64,000 nucleotides of DNA, from NCBI GenBank assembly GCA_018296165.2, contig JACKQL020000057.1, positions 268,344 to 332,343 on the forward strand, read 5' to 3'. This document shows, piece by piece, positions 1 through 11,040 of the stretch. Every line of letters starts with the position of its first letter. The stretch's first letter is position 1. The translations under genes were made by a program, and so were the position numbers. The notes beneath the pieces were generated by a model, which saw nothing but the letters and a program-made list of their open reading frames with translations, ran no database searches and was not told the origin of the DNA. The DNA is from Termitomyces sp. T153 (lineage: Eukaryota > Basidiomycota > Agaricomycetes > Agaricales > Lyophyllaceae).

Positions 1-1199
1 CTGTTGGCTCTGCATGGCCTCAACAAGCCCCACTGCCAGACCTGCTATCCTTGGAGCTGTCCCAGTAATTAGTATATAAGTCATAGTGTAGCATCCCATA
101 CTTTAGTCTTGATATTACCTACATTACCATGTTCTGATTGTCTGTCTGTTGTGTTTCATATCTCTTGTTATGTTTTCCCTTCTCTCAGTCTCCCAGTCTT
201 GTCTTGTCTCCATCTCCATTATTGTCTCGTTATCATTTTGTATCTCTGCTTGAATCTATTTTTGTTCTCATCTCAATCTTGCCTTGACTCTGTCTGATCT
301 TGTTCATCTCCATTTCCTTTGTCATGTACAAGTCCCCTCAACTCTAATGCTGTTATGAAATCTGCACTTACAGTTATGATCCCCAATGTTCTTAACCAAC
401 TCTGGACCTTGCTATTTGCTTGGCTCCAAAACCCATCAACATCCATTGATCTCCCATCAAACTCTGGCCCCACTCCCATCACTTGGGTAGCCTCCATTTG
501 CCCCACATCACCAATACTTGCCCCTGTCAGGGGACATCCCACTTGTTTCTCCTTCTCCTTCTTCAGTTCTTGTCAGATTTCTCCCACTATAGTTTTCCTT
601 CATTCTCCTTCCTTTTCCCTATCTTGGTCCTAGTTTTAGTCCTCAGGTTGCACTGGTTCTCTGTCAATAATTCAGACAAGTGTTGCCCTTGTGATGTACA
701 TGCTTGGGTCATGTGACCTGCCAACTGGTCAATGCATGTGACTTGGTCATATGATTGGTCAACCCTGTCAATGCATGTGACTTGGTCATGTGACTTCCAG
801 TAAATTTTCTAAACACTGGCATTGGGGATCCTCAGACTTGTTCTCTTTGGATCTCTCTCTGCCAGGTGTGTAGTTAAGCTTGTAGATACTGCACTATGCT
901 GAATAATCTTTGGATCTCCCTCTGCCAGTTGTGTGATTGAGCCACAGCCTCCAGAGGTTGCCCTTACAGCCTCTGGACTTGTATCTGGAACTTCTCCAAG
1001 CCCAACCTTTTCTTGTACCTTGTCTTAGACCTCCCTGGACCACTTCAGACTTGCTCAGACTACTCCCCTTGACTTACCCTTGCAAGTATCTGAAGTCCAG
1101 ACCTCTTCAAAGTGCTAGATTATCAGTGCAGGATGTCACATCTGCCTAATAAGGACTTGCTCAGTTAAGCCGAGCCTCCATGGTCAGCAGAACCTGACA
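1..1199 (+). mobile_element. Ty3/gypsy LTR (TGTCA...TGACA family), left end cut by window
   Basis: The 3' part of a long terminal repeat. It shares with the LTR at 41456-42616 the TATATAA promoter block followed by a T/C-rich tract, the 'lower' CCTCCCTGGACCACTTC-like segment, and the end GTCAGCAGAACCTGACA. The stretch at about 640-930 has no counterpart in the other copies. It contains a 39-bp tandem repeat (units at about 729 and 768) and a repeated TTGGATCTC/CTCTGCCAG block (about 856 and 908), so it is probably an internal insertion or expansion. The element internal region follows directly at 1200. Confidence 0.8.
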
Positions 1200-1278
1200 C
1201 CACTCTTCTCTTATAAATTGTATTGATAGTATGGCCTAAAGGCATCTGGACAATGAGCATGTTGACACTGGGTACAAG

Positions 1279-2308
1279 TGTCACAACCCACTCCTATACC
1301 TCTGGGACCTCCCCAGAGCACTCCCCAACACTCTCTCAACCCACCCTAACCTTTGTTGACCCATGGTGCCCACCTCAGCTAACTCCAACACTTTCTCAGC
1401 AAACTCCAATATTCTCCTAGCAAACCCCAACACATCCCCTATGGGCCTCCTCAGCTCCTCCTCTCACTTACAAGGCCCCTGAGCCCCTCTGACACTTTCC
1501 CTGACTCAGATGCACATTGACTGACCACCCCCACAACCTACATGACCCCTCTGGAGTTCCCCAATGACTGCAGGACAAACCATGTTCTCATCAGAATATT
1601 ACCGTGGCCCACCCTCCAATTAGAACTGACATCCATCAACTCCACACAGCCATAATGAACCCCACTGTTGCACCCCCAACCCCTGGAGAATGTCCAGTAG
1701 TTGGTATATAAAGATGTAGGATAGCATCCATGACCTTAGTCTTGATATTACATTTACTGGTTACTTGTGTCTCATATCTCTCTCTGTTTCTTCTCCATTT
1801 CTATTTTTAGTCCTGAATCTATTTCTTTCCTCAGTTCTGTCTCATCTTGTCTCCATTTTGCCTTGACTGTCTCTGTTTCCTTTGTTTCCCTAAGTCCCTC
1901 TCATCTCTGACATCATTATGAACTCTGCACACATGCTATGACCCCCAAACATTCCTACAACAACTCTGGACCTTGCCCTTCACTCAGCCCTGGAAGCCAT
2001 CAGTCTTGATTGATCTCCCATTGAACTCCACTCCCATCACTCATGAAGCCTCCATCTACTCTGCAGTCTATTTATGCACCCACAAACCTGTTTCTAATGC
2101 CTGCCCAAGCCCAACAACTAATATACTTGGTCTTAGACTTCCCCAGACCATTCCAGACTTGCTCAGACCACTTTCCTTGGCTTTCCCTTGCAAGCTCCTA
2201 TAGTCTGCCCCATCTTCAGGATGCTAGGTTATAAGCACAGGACACCACATCCACTTAGTAAGGACTTGCTCAGTGTAGCTGAGCCTCTGTAGTCAGCAGA
2301 ACCTGACA
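1279..2308 (+). mobile_element. Solo LTR of the same family with TSD ACAAG
   Basis: Begins TGTCACAACCC and ends CAGAACCTGACA. It is flanked by the perfect 5-bp direct repeat ACAAG (1274-1278 and 2309-2313). It has the family's 21-bp U3 tandem repeat (GCTAACTCCAAC-type units near 1376-1430) and a GGTATATAAAG promoter near 1700. It sits inside the internal region of the element whose left LTR ends at 1199, so it inserted later and then lost its internal part by LTR-LTR recombination. Confidence 0.85.
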
Positions 2309-4208
2309 ACAAGGTGGCATATGAGCAGTGGGAGCTGATGGAGCTGCAGCATGAGATGTGATGGACATAGCACTCCACTGCCACACCACACACTTCCTTT
2401 ACTCATGGTGGGTTTAGCCTCTGAGTCTCCTCTTTCATGCATGCTCCAGTGGCCTCACAAGCAGGTGCAACTCTTCCTACTCCATCTCATGTTGCTCTTT
2501 TACATGTGCCTCTACCAGCCCCATGCATTTCCTACTCCAGGGAGTCTCTATGGATGTTGACACCTTTTAGCAGCAATCCTCTACTTCTTTGTTGTGTTAA
2601 CACTGTGGAAAGGCTGGCCACTTTGCCTGTCACTATCCTCAAAGACTGAAAGTGTGCTACCTCTCTGTATTAGAGCAAAAAGAGCTGCTTGTTCAACTTC
2701 TGGCAGCCTAGGATGCAATAGGAGCCCCTTCTCCCAATGTGCCCATAGCTGCTCCCCCACCAAGGTTGCCAATGAGTTGGAGGTTGTGCCTGTAGAGTCA
2801 ACCTATATGCCTCTGTTGCTTAGTGCTAATTATTTTTCTCCCTTGTCCATAGAATCAAATATATCTGTTGCTGTCCTTGATACTATGCCTAGAACAATCA
2901 GCCCCCCCTCAGACATACAAAGTCCCCTCCCAGTAGTCTTAGCTGGGAGTACACCTCCTAACCCATATCCCCAGATTCCTGCATGGGAACATTGTCTCCC
3001 TTGTCACTATATTGTTTCTTCCACCTCTTCTGCCAACTTTTTGAAGCTACAAGTATGAATTGAGATAACAGATACTCAGCAGACCCAAAGTGTTGTTGCC
3101 TTGTTTGACAGTGGGGCAATGGGCCTCTTCCTCAACACATATTATTTGCAATGACATTATCTCACCACTTGCACCCTCTCTTGTCCTATCCCTGTGTACA
3201 ATGTTGATAACATGCTTAATGAAGCTGGCTCTATTTATTCTGTGGTGGACCTGGTTCATCATTACCAGGACCACTCTGAGTAAGCCACCTTTGCTGTCAC
3301 TAGTTTGAGGAAGCAAGACATGATTCTAGGGTTCATCTGATTATGTAAACATAGCCCTAAGATTGACTGGACTAAGGGTGAGGTGAAGATAAGTCACTGT
3401 CCTTGTCTTTGCATGACTTGTGCTAAAGAAGCCCATAAGGAGCATAGAGCAAAGGTTTGCAAGCATGCTGCTATGTGCACCTATTATGCTGGGCATCCAT
3501 CTTCTTTATGCTGATCTTGACCTCCTGAATCCCCCCCTCTGGCATTCCCTTATGGAGAGGCCCTTTACAAGGATGTCTGAGGTGTTAAGTGTGAACCTCA
3601 AGAGAAAGATAAATGCAAAGGAGAATCTGCCAGTGCTTTGGATCCTGAGTCTCCAGATAAAACCATTGAGGTAGGGTGATAGGATCTATGCTACAACCCT
3701 CTGCTCCCTCTTACAATAGCAGAGATCTGGGCCAGTCAGACCACTTCTCAATGTCTGGCTAAGGTGTTTGCAGCAATTTCCTGACCTAAGCCCTTTTGTA
3801 GCACAATTCCTGGTCACCTCTACAATTTTGAGAACATATTCTCCAAGGCATCATTTGATTTACTTCCAGAGCACAAGCAATGGGATCATGCAATTGAGCT
3901 GATACTTGATGCTGAACCATTCAGCTGCAAAGTTTATCTGCTTGCATCCTATGAGCAGGATGAACTGGATGTGTTTCTGCAGGAGAATCCTAGCTCTGGC
4001 CAGATATGACCCTCCAAGTCCTCAATGGCCTCCCTAGTCTTTTTCATTAAAAAGAAAATGGGTCTCTTTGTCTATTTCAGGACTATTGAGTCTTGAATGT
4101 GATAATGGTGAAGAATTGCTATCCCATACCACTCATCTCTGAACCTGTCAACAACACTGAAGGTGCATGCTACTTCATCAAGTTGGATGTATGTCAGGGC
4201 TACAACAA

Positions 4209-5220
4209 TGTCAGGTTCTGCTGACCACAGGGGCTCAGCTTAACTGGGTGAATCCTTACTAGGCAGATGCAATGTCCTGCACTTATAACCTTGCACTCTG
4301 GGGGAGTCTGGACATCAGATGCTTGCAAGAATAGACTGGGAGAGCAGTCTGAGCAAGTCCAGAGAGGTCTGGGGAAGTCTAAGACAAAGTGCAAATAAGG
4401 GTTGGGCTTGGGAGTTTGTCAGGCACAAGTCTGGGGGTGTATACAGGGAGTGCAGGGCAATTGAGGGTCATGCAAGCAATGGGAGCAGGACTGGAGTTTC
4501 AATGGGCAATCAGATGGTGTTGATGGGTTCTGGGGCTGAGCATAGGACAAGGTCCAGAGTTAGATAAGAATGTACAAGTCATAAAGATATAAACAGAGAT
4601 ATGCACAGAGATTGGAACAGAGTTAGAGTTGAAGAAAGTCAGGCACATATGAAAGGGAACTGAGGCAGGCAAGACAAGATGGAGTTGAGACAAGATAGAG
4701 ATGAGAATGGAATAGAATTAAGAATGAGACAAGACTAGAAATAGAAACAGAGATAGAGACAAAGCCAGGAAACTGAGACATAACAGACACAATTGTAAGT
4801 AATATCAAGACTACCATAACAAATATGCCTCTGTGACTTAAATATGAACTACTAGATCTACTCTGGGGATTGTGGGTCTGATGGAAGGGCTTGTTGGGGC
4901 CACACAGGTTGGACAAGTGTTGGGTCTGATCAGGCAGGCCATAGTGACACACTGGTGTGGGTCCATGACATGTGCCAGGGTTCAGAGGAAGTGTCAGAGG
5001 TTCCCAAGAGCTCAGTGGGGTTGGGGGAGTGACAGGGCCTGTAAGGGAGATGTTGGAGTTGTTCAGAGAAGTGTTGGAGTTGTCTGAGGAGGTATTGGAG
5101 TTTGCTGGGGTGAGTGCTGGGGGTGGGCAAAGGTTGGGGTGGGTTGAGGGGGCATTGGTGGTATTCTGTGGAAGTGGGATTTCAGGGAGAGGTCTGGAGG
5201 TCCAGGGATGGGTCATGACA
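4209..5220 (-). mobile_element. Reverse-oriented solo LTR inside RT, TSD AACAA
   Basis: On the plus strand it starts TGTCAGGTTCTGCTGACC, the reverse complement of the family's LTR end, and finishes GGGTCATGACA. Perfect 5-bp target duplications AACAA lie at 4204-4208 and 5221-5225. The U3 tandem repeats appear inverted at about 5040-5110. It is the cleanest nested insertion in the left block, because the reverse-transcriptase codons on each side are contiguous once it is ignored. Confidence 0.9.
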
Positions 5221-5559
5221 AACAATGTGCACATCAAAGAAGGAGATGAGCATGGAAACAATGCTAGAGGGTCTTACAGTCAGATCAATAGATAGACCTA
5301 GTGAACACTGCTATTGTTCAGTCTGAAGATATTCTATTCTGCAGACTGTTCTATATACTACATTGCTAAAAATGATGACTAACATAACTACTTCATCTGT
5401 TGGCAGTATGTATGGAAGTATGGCTAACAATTAATCTATACTGAGTAATGTTTGAACATGTGATTCATCAAAGGCAACTAATGGAGACAGCTGGGTGCAG
5501 GGCATGACAGGCAGTATGTCAAATGAGCTAGAATGGTGGATCATCCTCAGACTAAGCCT

Positions 5560-6285
5560 GGAATAGAGTCAAACAGTCCTAAAGGGGCTGTCCCTTTACA
5601 TTGAGTATGCAAAGGCACAATGTGCCTCAAGATATGAAACATGTGATTTGAGTTCCCCAATCTCTTTGTCATGTGCAGCTTCACATCCTTTGAAAGTAGA
5701 TCAGGGTTGATCCTTTGTGGACTTTGAATGTATGCCTGAAGATGCTGGTGCACTGTAAAACATATGAGGGATGGTTTGTACAACAGATACTGGGCTCAAT
5801 TGACAAGTGTTGAGATGGTGAAACAATGGGTCTGTTGAAAGTTTTGGCCTGTTTAGGATCAAGACCTGAAGGTCTTCCAAGCTGAATTTCTGGCCATTGT
5901 TTAAAGAAGCATGAAATCCAGGATTCACTGTGTTTCTTTTCCACAAAGTGCCCTCAGCCTTTTTCTGGATTGTACATTTGGTTAGTGGATGGGATGTGTC
6001 TGATAAGGATGTGATCCAATCAATGAGAACCCATTCAGCTTTGGGTGAGAGGAGTTGTTGATCCTGGTGAACCTCATGTGCAGAGCAAGATATGCCATAG
6101 AAATGACAACAAGCAGCATGGTAAGGAAGTCCATGACCAGGGTGCTTTTTGATTTTAGCAAGAATCCTTGAGATGCTGGGCTTTTCCTGAGAATAAAAGG
6201 TGCCAACAGCTTCCTTGATGAGTTCATTAACCTTAGCACTGAGGGGGTGCCATTTGGACATGTACCGTGGGGCATAGAGAACCAC
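5560..6285 (-). pseudogene. CENP-B/pogo-type DDE transposase remnant
   Basis: The minus strand encodes a 194-residue open segment. It has a helix-turn-helix-like start (KVNELIKEAVGTFYS...ISRI) and then a CENP-B-type DNA-binding segment (DQQLLSPKAEWVLIDWITSL...HPLTKCTI). The expected continuation (WISCFFKQWPEIQLGRPSG, GLDPKQAKTFNRP) is in a different frame, in the segment 5681-5944, so there is at least one frameshift. The catalytic DDE domain is not recognisable. Known role of the family: nuclear transposases of Tc1/mariner-pogo type elements. I see no terminal inverted repeats around it. It is non-functional as it stands. Confidence 0.7.
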
Positions 6286-6365
6286 GGATCTGAGAAACGA
6301 ATCAAATCAACAAACTGCGTCGCGACGCGGTCATAGCGGTCTTTGAATTTGGTAAAGGAAATCAC

Positions 6366-6921
6366 AGTGTTTCACGCAAAAACATAAGTTTGCCCTCTAC
6401 ACTCCTCCCAATCACACGAAGTACCAGGAAACTCAGCGGATGCTTGCCTTATGATGTATTTAGCTTGTTCTCCACAATTTGAGCCAAAATATGAGCTTGA
6501 GATTAAGACCGAGAACAGTCTTTTTGGAAATTGCAAGAATTTCCCCACTGATCAAGCAATCGCAACATAATGGTCAACCCTAATTCACGCCAAACTCAAG
6601 ATCCAAAGAAAACTTGTATCATTGTGTTCAGACTAAAAAGGATCAGGTACAGAGGTATGTCGATCTCTTAAAAAACTACATTTTGCAACTTCCTGTGGTT
6701 TTGCAACCCAGTACACGCGATAGTATCCCTCCCTGCATCTTGGGCGAGCACGTGGCTTAGGAAGTCTGATGGCGCGCGTTGGATGCGCGATCTGATGACT
6801 TGTCAAAAGCTATCACTAGCAGGCGTCCAAATTCATTCATCCGACATTCCCCCGAGAAACTCTCAAATGTAATTTCAGTCCGTACTATTTAACTAATCCC
6901 TTACTCCACAATGGCCTCGCA
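6366..6921 (+). promoter_or_regulatory. Intergenic region upstream of the mannanase
   Basis: No ORF with recognisable content. It is the only upstream space for the mannanase. It holds a CACGTG palindrome at 6749-6754 and a pyrimidine/A-rich leader (about 6876-6920) just before the start codon. The border between transposon debris and ordinary sequence lies near 6290, where CpG-containing words become common again. No clear TATA box was found. Confidence 0.35.
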
Positions 6922-9099
6922 ATGCGTCTCTCTGTCTCCCCGGTTTTTTCTGCTCTTCTCGCTTCTGCTGTCGTTGCAGAGCCCATTGTCACACGTTCGC
7001 ATTCTAGCTTACCCAAGGGCTTCGTCACCACCAAGGGTTCTCAGTTCCAGCTTGACGGGAAGCCTTTTGTATGTGTTAATCCTGTTGCTGCTTCCCAGAT
7101 CACTTACCTATCCCTGATAGTACTTCGTTGGCGCCAACTCCTATGTACGTGACTTGGATCCTGGGGCGAGTGAATGTTCTTGATGTTCTTCCAGTGGCTT
7201 CCCCTACTCTCGACTCAGGCCGATGTCGAGAGCACATTCAAGCAGATGCGGGCTTCTGACATCAAAGTCCTCAGAACCTGGGTAAGTCGCCTCGAATCAT
7301 ATTCTGATGCGTCTAATCGTCGTGTACTCTTAGGGTCACGAAGCGATCACTGCCGACGAGCTTAGTGGGAGCAAGGAATCTGGCTTGACTTACTATCAAC
7401 TCTGGAACTCCTCAGACTGGACTTTGAACGATGGACCTCAAGGTCTCCAGCGCCTTGACAACGTCATCGAGACCGCAGGTAAATATGGACTCAAAGTCAT
7501 CCTCACTTTCACCAATAACTGGTATGTTCGTTACCAGTCCAAAACCAATTTTCTGACTTCCCTACAGGTCGGGATATGGTGTTCGTTGACCTTCTTGAAA
7601 AAATGTTTTATCTCACCCACTCTTTTAGGGTCTCGAGCTTTACATTAATCATATCGTTGGCACAACGAATGTGACTCATGACTTGTTCTACACCAACCCC
7701 AAGATCATCACTTCCTTCCGTGAGTAATTCTATTTATTCTAGATAAAATTCAACGTTCGTTCGTAGAACGCTATGTTAAGACCATCGTGGACCGCTACAA
7801 GAATTCTGCCAACATATTCGCCTGGGAACTCGTCAATGAGGCACGCTGCTTGGGTGACCTCCCGGCAGGACCTAATTGTGTCCCTGGTTCCAACACTATC
7901 TATAATTGGTATAAGCAACAATCTGATTATATTCGCAGCCTGTATGTCCCACTCGTTGTCCCATACAAGAATAACTCATCCAGGATGTATCTCAGCGATC
8001 CCTACCATATGATTACTACTGGTGGAGAAGGCCACTTTTACTGGAAGACGGCTGAGGCAGCATCAGATTACAACCTTAATGGTCAAGGTACTTGTGTCAA
8101 GATCTGATTCCATGCTGAGTTCATGTCAATTTTAATCGTGATCAGCTGGTGAAGACTTCGATCTGGATCTCACGCTCCCGAACATTGATTTTGGTACCTA
8201 TGTGAGCAGTCCCCTTTCTGGAAAGTCTTCATTATCCTAATTATCTCTATGCAGCACTTGTATCCTCAATCATGGTTCATTTTCTCACTTGTTGGGTCCT
8301 TCAAGGTATTGATTTGTGACTCTTCTAGGTACCCTTCACAGGTAAATGAGACCGGCTGTCCTACGCTGCTTATCTCGAACCATTTATAGGATTATCCCGG
8401 CTCCAACTTCACTATCGAGGCTTGGGGCAAAGATTGGATTTTGGACCACGCGTCAGGTAAGGTTGGCTGTGGAATATCCCCACGACTATCTCGCTCACCA
8501 AGGTGTGATTCTCTTCGTAATATGTATATTCACTTCTTCAGCCGCCAAGAAGGCTAACAAGCCCGTTATTCTGGAGGAGTTCGGAGTGACTGGCCTGGGT
8601 GAGTTTCAATTTTGACAACATATGAATCATAAATTAATCGAATAAATTTGGCGTCTAGCCAACAAGACTGAAATCTATCCTTCCTGGATTGAACTTGCTT
8701 TGTCTGAGGATCAAGCGTGAGTTCTTGTTGTCTCACCATGTTGTATTGACGATTTCGTGGACTTGACGGTTTATATACTGATCAGCGGGTAGGTCGTTTC
8801 TGTCCGCTTAGTTCGTCGATGGCGTACTGACTTTATCTTGAGTATCCTACCTTGGCAATTTGGCGCTCTTGGTCTGACAGAGAATGGCGGTAACAAGATC
8901 TTCAAATACGCCGACGCGTTGATTAACGGGGTATGTGAACTGCGTATCTTAATATCTGGCTACTGGATAAAGTCTCTTATAGGCGTCCCCCAACGATGGT
9001 ATATGCAATATCAACGTTGCGCTTGGGTTTTGACCTACATCATGAACAGGTTACGCAATCTACAAGAACCAGATGGCTCTCTATAATCTCTTTTTGTGA
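6922..9099 (+). CDS. Secreted endo-1,4-beta-mannanase, GH5 family
   Basis: Predicted to hydrolyse internal beta-1,4 links of mannans outside the cell. I read 18 exons: 6922-7068, 7121-7144, 7195-7281, 7334-7521, 7568-7580, 7629-7719, 7767-7941, 7996-8087, 8146-8201, 8255-8274, 8329-8341, 8390-8456, 8542-8598, 8659-8716, 8786-8788, 8843-8930, 8983-8998, 9050-9099. Together they give 1245 nt and 414 aa with all phases consistent. Residues 1-19 form a signal peptide (MRLSVSPVFSALLASAVVA). GH5 marks are FVTTKGSQFQLDGKPFYFVG, the acid/base site WELVNEARC, the nucleophile site ILEEFGVTG, and PWQFG near the end. The in-frame upstream ATG at 6911 is out of frame with the signal peptide, so 6922 is chosen. 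There is no CBM1 module. The 3-nt exon at 8786-8788 is unusual and is discussed as a finding. Confidence 0.92.
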
Positions 9100-9508
9100 G
9101 GACAACAAATCCACTATTCCACCCAGAATTTTAACTTTGGGCCATTCCTTTTGTTCACAGAAGGACAGCCAAAATTCAGGCAGCCAAGTCGCGTCAATTG
9201 TGAAGATCTTGTTTCTCGGAAAATCGAAATGTATCTGGGTCGAATTTACTGTCGTATTAATATTCCCTGTAAAACATGCTGTTCATTTAGAATAAACACG
9301 CTATTGAGAGTACAACTTGATGAACATTTACCTATGTGTTTCCAACGTATGTAACAGCAAGATCCTCTGATGGTGGCCACGTCTCGCAATCTCGCCTGTA
9401 CCGCCCACCAAAGACTTTGGCAGCACTGCACTGGGTATCTTGCCATGTCTTCACTCTTGTGCGAGTTCAGGACATACAAAAACCAAAGAACTAGGGTCAA
9501 TTTAACAC

Positions 9509-9724
9509 CTACGATATACGTGCCTGGATACCCATCTGTCTCAGCCGGTAATGATATGTGGCCCCTGCATTCAAAACCAAGGATACACACTCTCCCTCCT
9601 GTAACAGGACGGTAGGTCCTTCCGATTGCCCGCTATCAATATGCACAAGTTGTATGGTAACGTCGCTGTGTGTATCGTTCGTCAACTCGAGCAATACTTC
9701 GAATGGCTTGGTGCTGGTAGGCAT
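9509..9724 (-). CDS. Small orphan protein, paralogue of the 12540 gene
   Basis: A short ORF starting MPTSTKPFEVLLELTNDT and containing VLLQEGECVSLVLNAGATYHY. It aligns along its length with the product at 12540 (EVLLEFTNDT-like start, VTLVLDAGTSYRY). I do not recognise a named family; the pattern suggests a small beta-sheet domain. The true 3' end is uncertain: the ORF stops soon after YHYRLRQ, and an intron beginning at the GTATCC after that point would lead to downstream exons. The open frame extends upstream to 9799, but the paralogue supports the start at 9724. Function unknown. It lies on the opposite strand from the mannanase, which ends about 400 bp away. Confidence 0.5.
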   Translation of the reverse strand: MPTSTKPFEVLLELTNDTHSDVTIQLVHIDSGQSEGPTVLLQEGECVSLVLNAGATYHYRLRQMGIQARIS

Positions 9725-10141
9725 TGTACACAGGACAGAATCAATCAGAGTATTAACCACGAGTATCCTTGGGTCATATCTACTGCTCTTGGCTCGCAAG
9801 GCAGCTATGATTCTTCCCTAGCTTATTGTTCTTGTCGAATCAGGAACGACGTATGATTGGCTCCGGGCACGAAGAAGCCACGAGTTCATATCAATGTCAA
9901 AACTATATAGCCAGGAAATTATGGAAGCGCCGGAAATATAAAAATGGAAATGTCACAGAGCTTGTTCGTGATGGAGATCACGCCACCTTGAGTGAATCGA
10001 CTATACCGAGCAAGAAATACTAAATGTTAATCTTAACCGCGTGCTTGAGCCGCCAACGACTAGACTAGAAATTTAACATAAGTGAAGGATAACATTGGCA
10101 ACATCCCACAAAGCAGCAAGACATAACGAATATAATCTTGA
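9725..10141. other. Intergenic, nothing recognised
   Basis: Between the small orphan gene and the lipid-transfer gene I find only short ORFs without recognisable content. It includes the shared upstream space of the orphan gene and the 3' flank of the ML-domain gene. Confidence 0.4.
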
Positions 10142-10895
10142 CTACCAGCCCAATCGAGGGAATGGGTTCTTCATAAAGTCCACACGCAGATTAAGACAAA
10201 CCATGTCATCTTCCTGTGCAGTGTAACCCTTAACGTCGACTCTGAAGTTAGCTGATAGATTGTGAGGGACAATGAGGGACAAGAGATACATTTGAACGTA
10301 ATGTGCGACTTACCTTTTGGTATCTCCCGCGGAAGTGCGACTGTGTGTTCCACAGTGTACTTGCCGGGCTGAACAGGACACTGAATAGTTGCATTTGCCT
10401 TCCGCCTTGAGAGTGAGAACGTCAGTTTCAGCACGTGACATATATGAACAGCAGAGGAACGTACGCTTCCTCACAAACGTCAAACGTTTTCTGAAGGAGC
10501 TTGATAAGACCTAGCTTTACGGTCACATCTACATAGGCGCCATCCTGACACTCATCATGAATGACAACTCTCTGCGAGAAAAGTAACTGGCCACCACCTC
10601 AATGACGGACTGGGCTTCGCCTGTAACCTTGACAGTCATATCCTTTCCAGGCTGAGGTGGATCAGGAGTGACGATGATGCGCTCAATTCTTATAGCATCA
10701 GTTGGTTGACCTGGACAAGGATTCAATGAGGCAATAGCATCGGGGTGCACACAGCCCACCGCAATCCTCCCAACGCCAGCCATCAGTGGTATAGACTGGA
10801 ACTTCCGGCTGAAGGGCAACCTGATCTACGGGGTTCGCGAGGGTAAGAGAGGCCGTGGATAGGGCGAGGACGGTAATGAGGTGGAAGCGAACCAT
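10142..10895 (-). CDS. Phosphatidylglycerol/phosphatidylinositol transfer protein, ML (NPC2-like) domain
   Basis: Five exons on the minus strand (10895-10760, 10710-10598, 10544-10465, 10405-10314, 10251-10142) give 531 nt and 176 aa, the usual size of fungal PG/PI-TP. A signal peptide covers about residues 1-20 (MVRFHLITVLALSTASLTLA). ML-domain marks are WRWEDCG, IRIERIIVTPDPPQPGKDM, VDVTVKLGLIKLLQKTFDVC, IQCPVQPGKYTVEHTVALPR and DMVCLNLRVDFM; the cysteines are placed as in the family. The known role is binding and moving phospholipids or sterols in the secretory or vacuolar lumen. It shares a 145-bp divergent promoter region with the tetraspan gene at 11041. Confidence 0.93.
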
Positions 10896-11040
10896 GGAGT
10901 GGGGTTAGAGGCTGCAGTTCCCTTTATGGGGATGTATGGATGTGTACGTCACCCAGATCTTATATAATCAACGCCTTGCGGTCGAATGCACAGCGATACC
11001 GTCGACTGCGACTTTCCTGCTATTTACCACCTCTCTTAAC
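10896..11040. promoter_or_regulatory. Divergent promoter between ML-protein and tetraspan genes
   Basis: The 145 bp between the two start codons carry an ACGTCA core (in GTGTACGTCACCC near 10942-10956), which resembles the bZIP/CREB half site, and a TTATATAATC TATA-like block near 10960-10970 facing the tetraspan gene. Sequence evidence only; no conserved-site comparison was possible. Confidence 0.35.

Larger units (their letters stand above)
1200..5300 (+). pseudogene. Ty3/gypsy gag-protease-RT remnant, split by two solo LTRs
   Basis: A degenerate polyprotein with stops in every frame. Readable landmarks come in the Ty3/gypsy order. A zinc-knuckle relic (C-x-H-C-G-K-A-G-H-F-A) lies at about 2595-2636, with one in-frame TAA and a Cys to Tyr change. 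The protease active site Asp-Ser-Gly-Ala is at about 3107-3118. Reverse transcriptase starts near 4045 (KKENGSL, then a KNCYPIPLISE stretch and LDVCQGYNN at about 4183-4208). The RT reading frame is interrupted exactly at the solo LTR 4209-5220 and resumes after it at 5221 (HIKEGDEHGN), then is lost by about 5270. No RNase H or integrase is present. This is an old, dead copy of the same family as its LTRs. Confidence 0.8.
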
